Source: Streptomyces sp. HB132
GTDB taxonomy: Bacteria; Actinomycetota; Actinomycetes; Streptomycetales; Streptomycetaceae
Direction of reading: 5' to 3'
DNA length: 47,376 nucleotides
NCBI RefSeq assembly: GCF_016909575.1
Contig: NZ_JAFBGA010000027.1
Span: forward strand, 1-47,376
Shown: positions 45,924-47,376 of the stretch, one piece after another
How the letters are laid out: each line of letters begins with the position of its first letter
Position numbering within the stretch: the first letter of the stretch is position 1
Position numbers and translations under genes: made by a program
Notes under the pieces: model-generated
Told to the model about the DNA's origin: nothing
Seen by the model: only the letters and a program-made list of their open reading frames with translations
Database searches by the model: none

Positions 45924-46660
45924 CGTTCCCCTCCCCGGCGTCGTCCGGTAGGGCTTGCAGTCACGAGAGTCTCCTCGTTCAGGGGACGGTCCCAGTCCAT
46001 GGTCAGCAGGCTGTGCCACAGCTGGTGGTACACGGCAGGGAGCGTCGCGATCGGATCCCCGAGCCGGAGCGCGCCCGTGCCCAGCGCGGTGGGCACGGGG
46101 AATGCCCGCCGCAGCCGGGCGGCGGAGATCCCGACGGAGCACCGGGGATGCCGGTAGCCCGACAGCCACCGTGCGTTGGCCGTGACCACCGGATCCGCAG
46201 CAACCGCGAACCGGTGCTCCCACCCTGCTTCCCGAGCACACGCTTCAATTACCCGGGCCCGGCCTGCGAGTCGCCTGGAGGGGCCGCCGCGTCCGGGGCA
46301 ATCCACAAGGTGCACCGTGCCGCCGGCCAGAGCCACGGCCAGGTCAGGGGCGTGGGTGACAAGCCTTCCGTGCTCTTCCCACTCGAACTCCACCGGCCGG
46401 CATGCGATGCCCACCACCTGCGGATCCCGGTCGAGCAGCATGACCGCGTCCCGCATCGCAGCGCTCCCGTATCCGATGAGACGGCCGGTGGTCGCGGACC
46501 ACCACCATCCCGGAGCCAGCAGCCGTCCGCGCCGTACGGGGAAGCCGCGTACGGCCGGGTACTCCATGGGCCGGAGCTCCCCGGCCCTAGTCCGCCACGG
46601 CAGCTGGGCCATGCCCCCGTCGGGTCCCACAAATCGCACGCTCACATGACGCGGATGCAC
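45920..46660 (-). CDS. tnsA: TnsA-like heteromeric transposase endonuclease subunit
   Basis: 246 residues from GTG 46660 (preceded by AGGGGGCGGG; GTG 46645 is possible). It stops in overlap with tniA (ATGA). Body reads GWWWSATTGRLIGYGSAAMR, LLDRDPQVVGIACRPVEFEW, HAPDLAVALAGGTVHLVDCP and VTANARWLSGYRHPR. These are shared with actinomycete TnsA-like proteins. HAPD (103-106) and VDC (119-121) align with the PD and (E/Q)xK parts of the nuclease motif; a Cys occupies the Lys position. With TniA it would cut the 5' ends and give cut-and-paste transposition. Confidence 0.75.
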   Translation of the reverse strand: MHPRHVSVRFVGPDGGMAQLPWRTRAGELRPMEYPAVRGFPVRRGRLLAPGWWWSATTGRLIGYGSAAMRDAVMLLDRDPQVVGIACRPVEFEWEEHGRLVTHAPDLAVALAGGTVHLVDCPGRGGPSRRLAGRARVIEACAREAGWEHRFAVAADPVVTANARWLSGYRHPRCSVGISAARLRRAFPVPTALGTGALRLGDPIATLPAVYHQLWHSLLTMDWDRPLNEETLVTASPTGRRRGGER

Positions 46661-46942
46661 CCCGCCCCCTCTGTCGATCCAAGGCGAGGCCGCAGGCAGG
46701 CCGCCTTCTCCTTCAGTGGAGGACGGCCGACCTATCTGAGCAATGCGCAGGTAGGACGAGCCACACGATGGGGTGAAGAACTGCCGCTGCATCCCGAAGT
46801 CTCTCTCAGGCTCTGCTAACTGAGGTGGCATCGCATACCTGTCGGGGGATGAGGGCGCCAGCGTCGCCGTCTGTAAAAACTGGGAGCAGGGGTGCACTGC
46901 GCAGGTTGGTTGAGTACTGCGCAGGTTCGCTGATTCACCACA
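46661..46942 (-). promoter_or_regulatory. Transposon right end and tnsA promoter region
   Basis: CTGCGCAG at 46897-46904 and 46917-46924, then GGTTCGCTGATTCACCACA ending the element at 46942. The two sites lie 20 bp apart, exactly as in the left inner pair (28-bp identity). No gene in 46661-46942. The promoter of the whole transposition operon must lie here, overlapping inferred transposase binding sites, so TniA could repress its own operon. Confidence 0.65.
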
Positions 46943-47162
46943 CGTGCGTACGTCTGAGCATTCGGCGGGGACCATCGAAATTAACGGTCTCTACCCCGGA
47001 CTGTTAGTGATGCAAGGTGGTGCGTGCTGAGTCCAGTTCTTAGCTACGGCCGAGAATGATGCACGCAGCTCACGCTCCGGTCGAGACGACCGACCCCCTC
47101 GTGTTGGTGCGTAGTTGTCTGTGACAGCGGGTCGAATGCTGCGGTACGTGTCGTCCGAGGCT
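46943..47162. other. Non-coding subterminal sequence
   Basis: No gene in 46943-47376. This stretch has a small triloop hairpin CGGTCG-AGA-CGACCG (47078-47092) but otherwise no repeat. It separates the transposon from the hairpin-rich end. Confidence 0.4.
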
Positions 47163-47199
47163 AGGCCTGCCCGCACTGCGGAGCCGTGCGGGCAGGCCT
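47163..47199. repeat. Perfect 14-bp inverted repeat in the subtelomeric region
   Basis: AGGCCTGCCCGCAC (47163-47176) and GTGCGGGCAGGCCT (47186-47199) with a nine-base loop. First of the ordered hairpins that run to the window end; a weaker CCGCA/TGCGG stem (47253-47268) comes next. Confidence 0.8.
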
Positions 47200-47278
47200 C
47201 CACTCTCCCTTGACCTCCCGTCACCCCCAGGGCCCGCAGGCGCCGGACCCGGCCGCATCGCTTTGCGGTGTGGTGCGA

Positions 47279-47376
47279 GAATTCCGGAGGAATTCCCAAC
47301 CCCATTCCGAAGGAATGGGGTTGAAAGCCCGTAGGGCTTTATCGTCTTTACGACCCGTAGGGTCGTGCGTCGTTCC
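47279..47376 (+). other. Telomere-like block: four GNA-triloop hairpins at the end of the window
   Basis: Four consecutive perfect palindromes: GAATTCC-GGA-GGAATTC (47279-47295), AACCCCATTCC-GAA-GGAATGGGGTT by parts (47298-47322), AAAGCCC-GTA-GGGCTTT (47324-47340) and ACGACCC-GTA-GGGTCGT (47350-47366). Every loop is three bases of the form GNA on the strand that would be the 3' overhang. Sets of such hairpins with sheared G-A triloops define Streptomyces telomeres, where the 3' strand is filled in by terminal-protein priming. Only ten bases follow. No similarity to the archetypal terminal palindrome is visible. Confidence 0.7.

Larger units (their letters stand above)
31848..46942 (-). mobile_element. 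Complete Tn7-like transposon (about 15.1 kb) with ABC-3C cargo
   Basis: Left end TGTCGAGGCTCGGT then GAACCTGCGCAGT (31848-31874). The right end, read inward from 46942, is TGTGGTGAATCAGC then GAACCTGCGCAGT. Both place the 13-bp block exactly 14 bases inside a TGT terminus, the standard form for Tn7-like ends. Inside are tnsA-like, tniA, tniB and tniQ on one strand with overlapping starts and stops, then the three-gene ABC-3C locus toward the left end. tniA is split by a nested element. The 5-bp flanks (attttt side: ATTTT; right: CGTGC) do not match, so no target duplication is seen. The right end is about 430 bp from the putative telomere. Confidence 0.85.

Noticed and set aside
32003..46924. 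The 28-bp identical sequence at 32003-32030 and 46897-46924 as attL/attR direct repeats of an integrative element
   Set aside because: Both copies lie inside the TGT/ACA ends, are made of CTGCGCAG subsites that also occur alone on the left, and are better explained as transposase binding sites.
31843..46947. A 5-bp target duplication of the Tn7-like transposon
   Set aside because: The flanking pentamers are ATTTT and CGTGC. They do not match, so none is claimed.
1..47376. tRNA, rRNA or known riboswitch
   Set aside because: No cloverleaf with a T-loop GTTCRANNC pattern and no rRNA segment was noticed by eye. A tRNAscan or Rfam search was not possible.

Overview
The window is very GC-rich actinomycete DNA. 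The gene families (DesK/NarL-type two-component pairs, SpoIIE-type phosphatase, small helix-turn-helix regulators, TnsA-TniABQ transposons) and codon use point to Streptomyces or a close relative. The density of insertion-sequence debris and broken genes is typical of an accessory chromosome arm or a linear plasmid. The last ~100 bp (47279-47366) are four back-to-back perfect hairpins, each closed by a GNA triloop. This is the structure of a Streptomyces telomere, so I infer that the right edge of the window is at or near the end of a linear replicon. The sequence is not the archetypal CCCGCGGAGCGGG type.

Layout. 1-6.1 kb: IS3 and IS701 fragments, a membrane-anchored unknown protein, and a TetR regulator divergent from a frameshifted amidohydrolase and an intact esterase. 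6.2-9.5 kb: a response regulator, sensor kinase and membrane protein operon, then a broken RsbW-type ATPase. 9.5-11.4 kb: a repeat-rich leader with a hairpin before a MerR-like gene, and a decayed CoiA-like gene. 11.4-13.5 kb: an ISL3-family element with a passenger gene. 14.1-17.7 kb: an ABC exporter divergent from a second two-component system, with a perfect 20-bp palindrome between them. 17.7-21.7 kb: remnant of a first Tn7-like element (tniQ, tniA and a tniB cut after its Walker A motif). 21.9-23.1 kb: IS630, IS110 and IS5 fragments end to end. 23.5-31.4 kb: a WapI-like immunity protein, a gene-free stretch with seven copies of CGTGGTGAGT in both orientations, a GAF-PAS-PP2C phosphatase coupled to a small DNA-binding protein, an S9 peptidase and a frameshifted lipoprotein.

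The most interesting part is 31848-46942. It reads as one complete Tn7-like transposon of about 15.1 kb, bounded by TGT...ACA ends with matching CTGCGCAG sites. Its core genes, all on the minus strand, are tnsA-like, tniA, tniB and tniQ. Downstream of them it carries a three-gene ABC-three-component (ABC-3C) conflict system: an effector with a restriction-endonuclease-like N-terminus, the middle component, and a Rad50-like DUF3732 ATPase. A second mobile element of 5.9 kb (38652-44546) has inserted in tniA. It encodes two tyrosine recombinases and a coiled-coil protein arranged like Tn554 tnpA-tnpB-tnpC, plus an aldo/keto reductase as cargo. Removing it restores a 723-codon tniA reading frame exactly. 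So a defence island rides in a transposon about 430 bp from a putative telomere, and that transposon is itself parasitised by another element.

Several otherwise healthy genes carry one single-base indel. This may be subtelomeric decay or a consensus-quality problem, and both are noted where relevant. No rRNA, tRNA or CRISPR array was seen.
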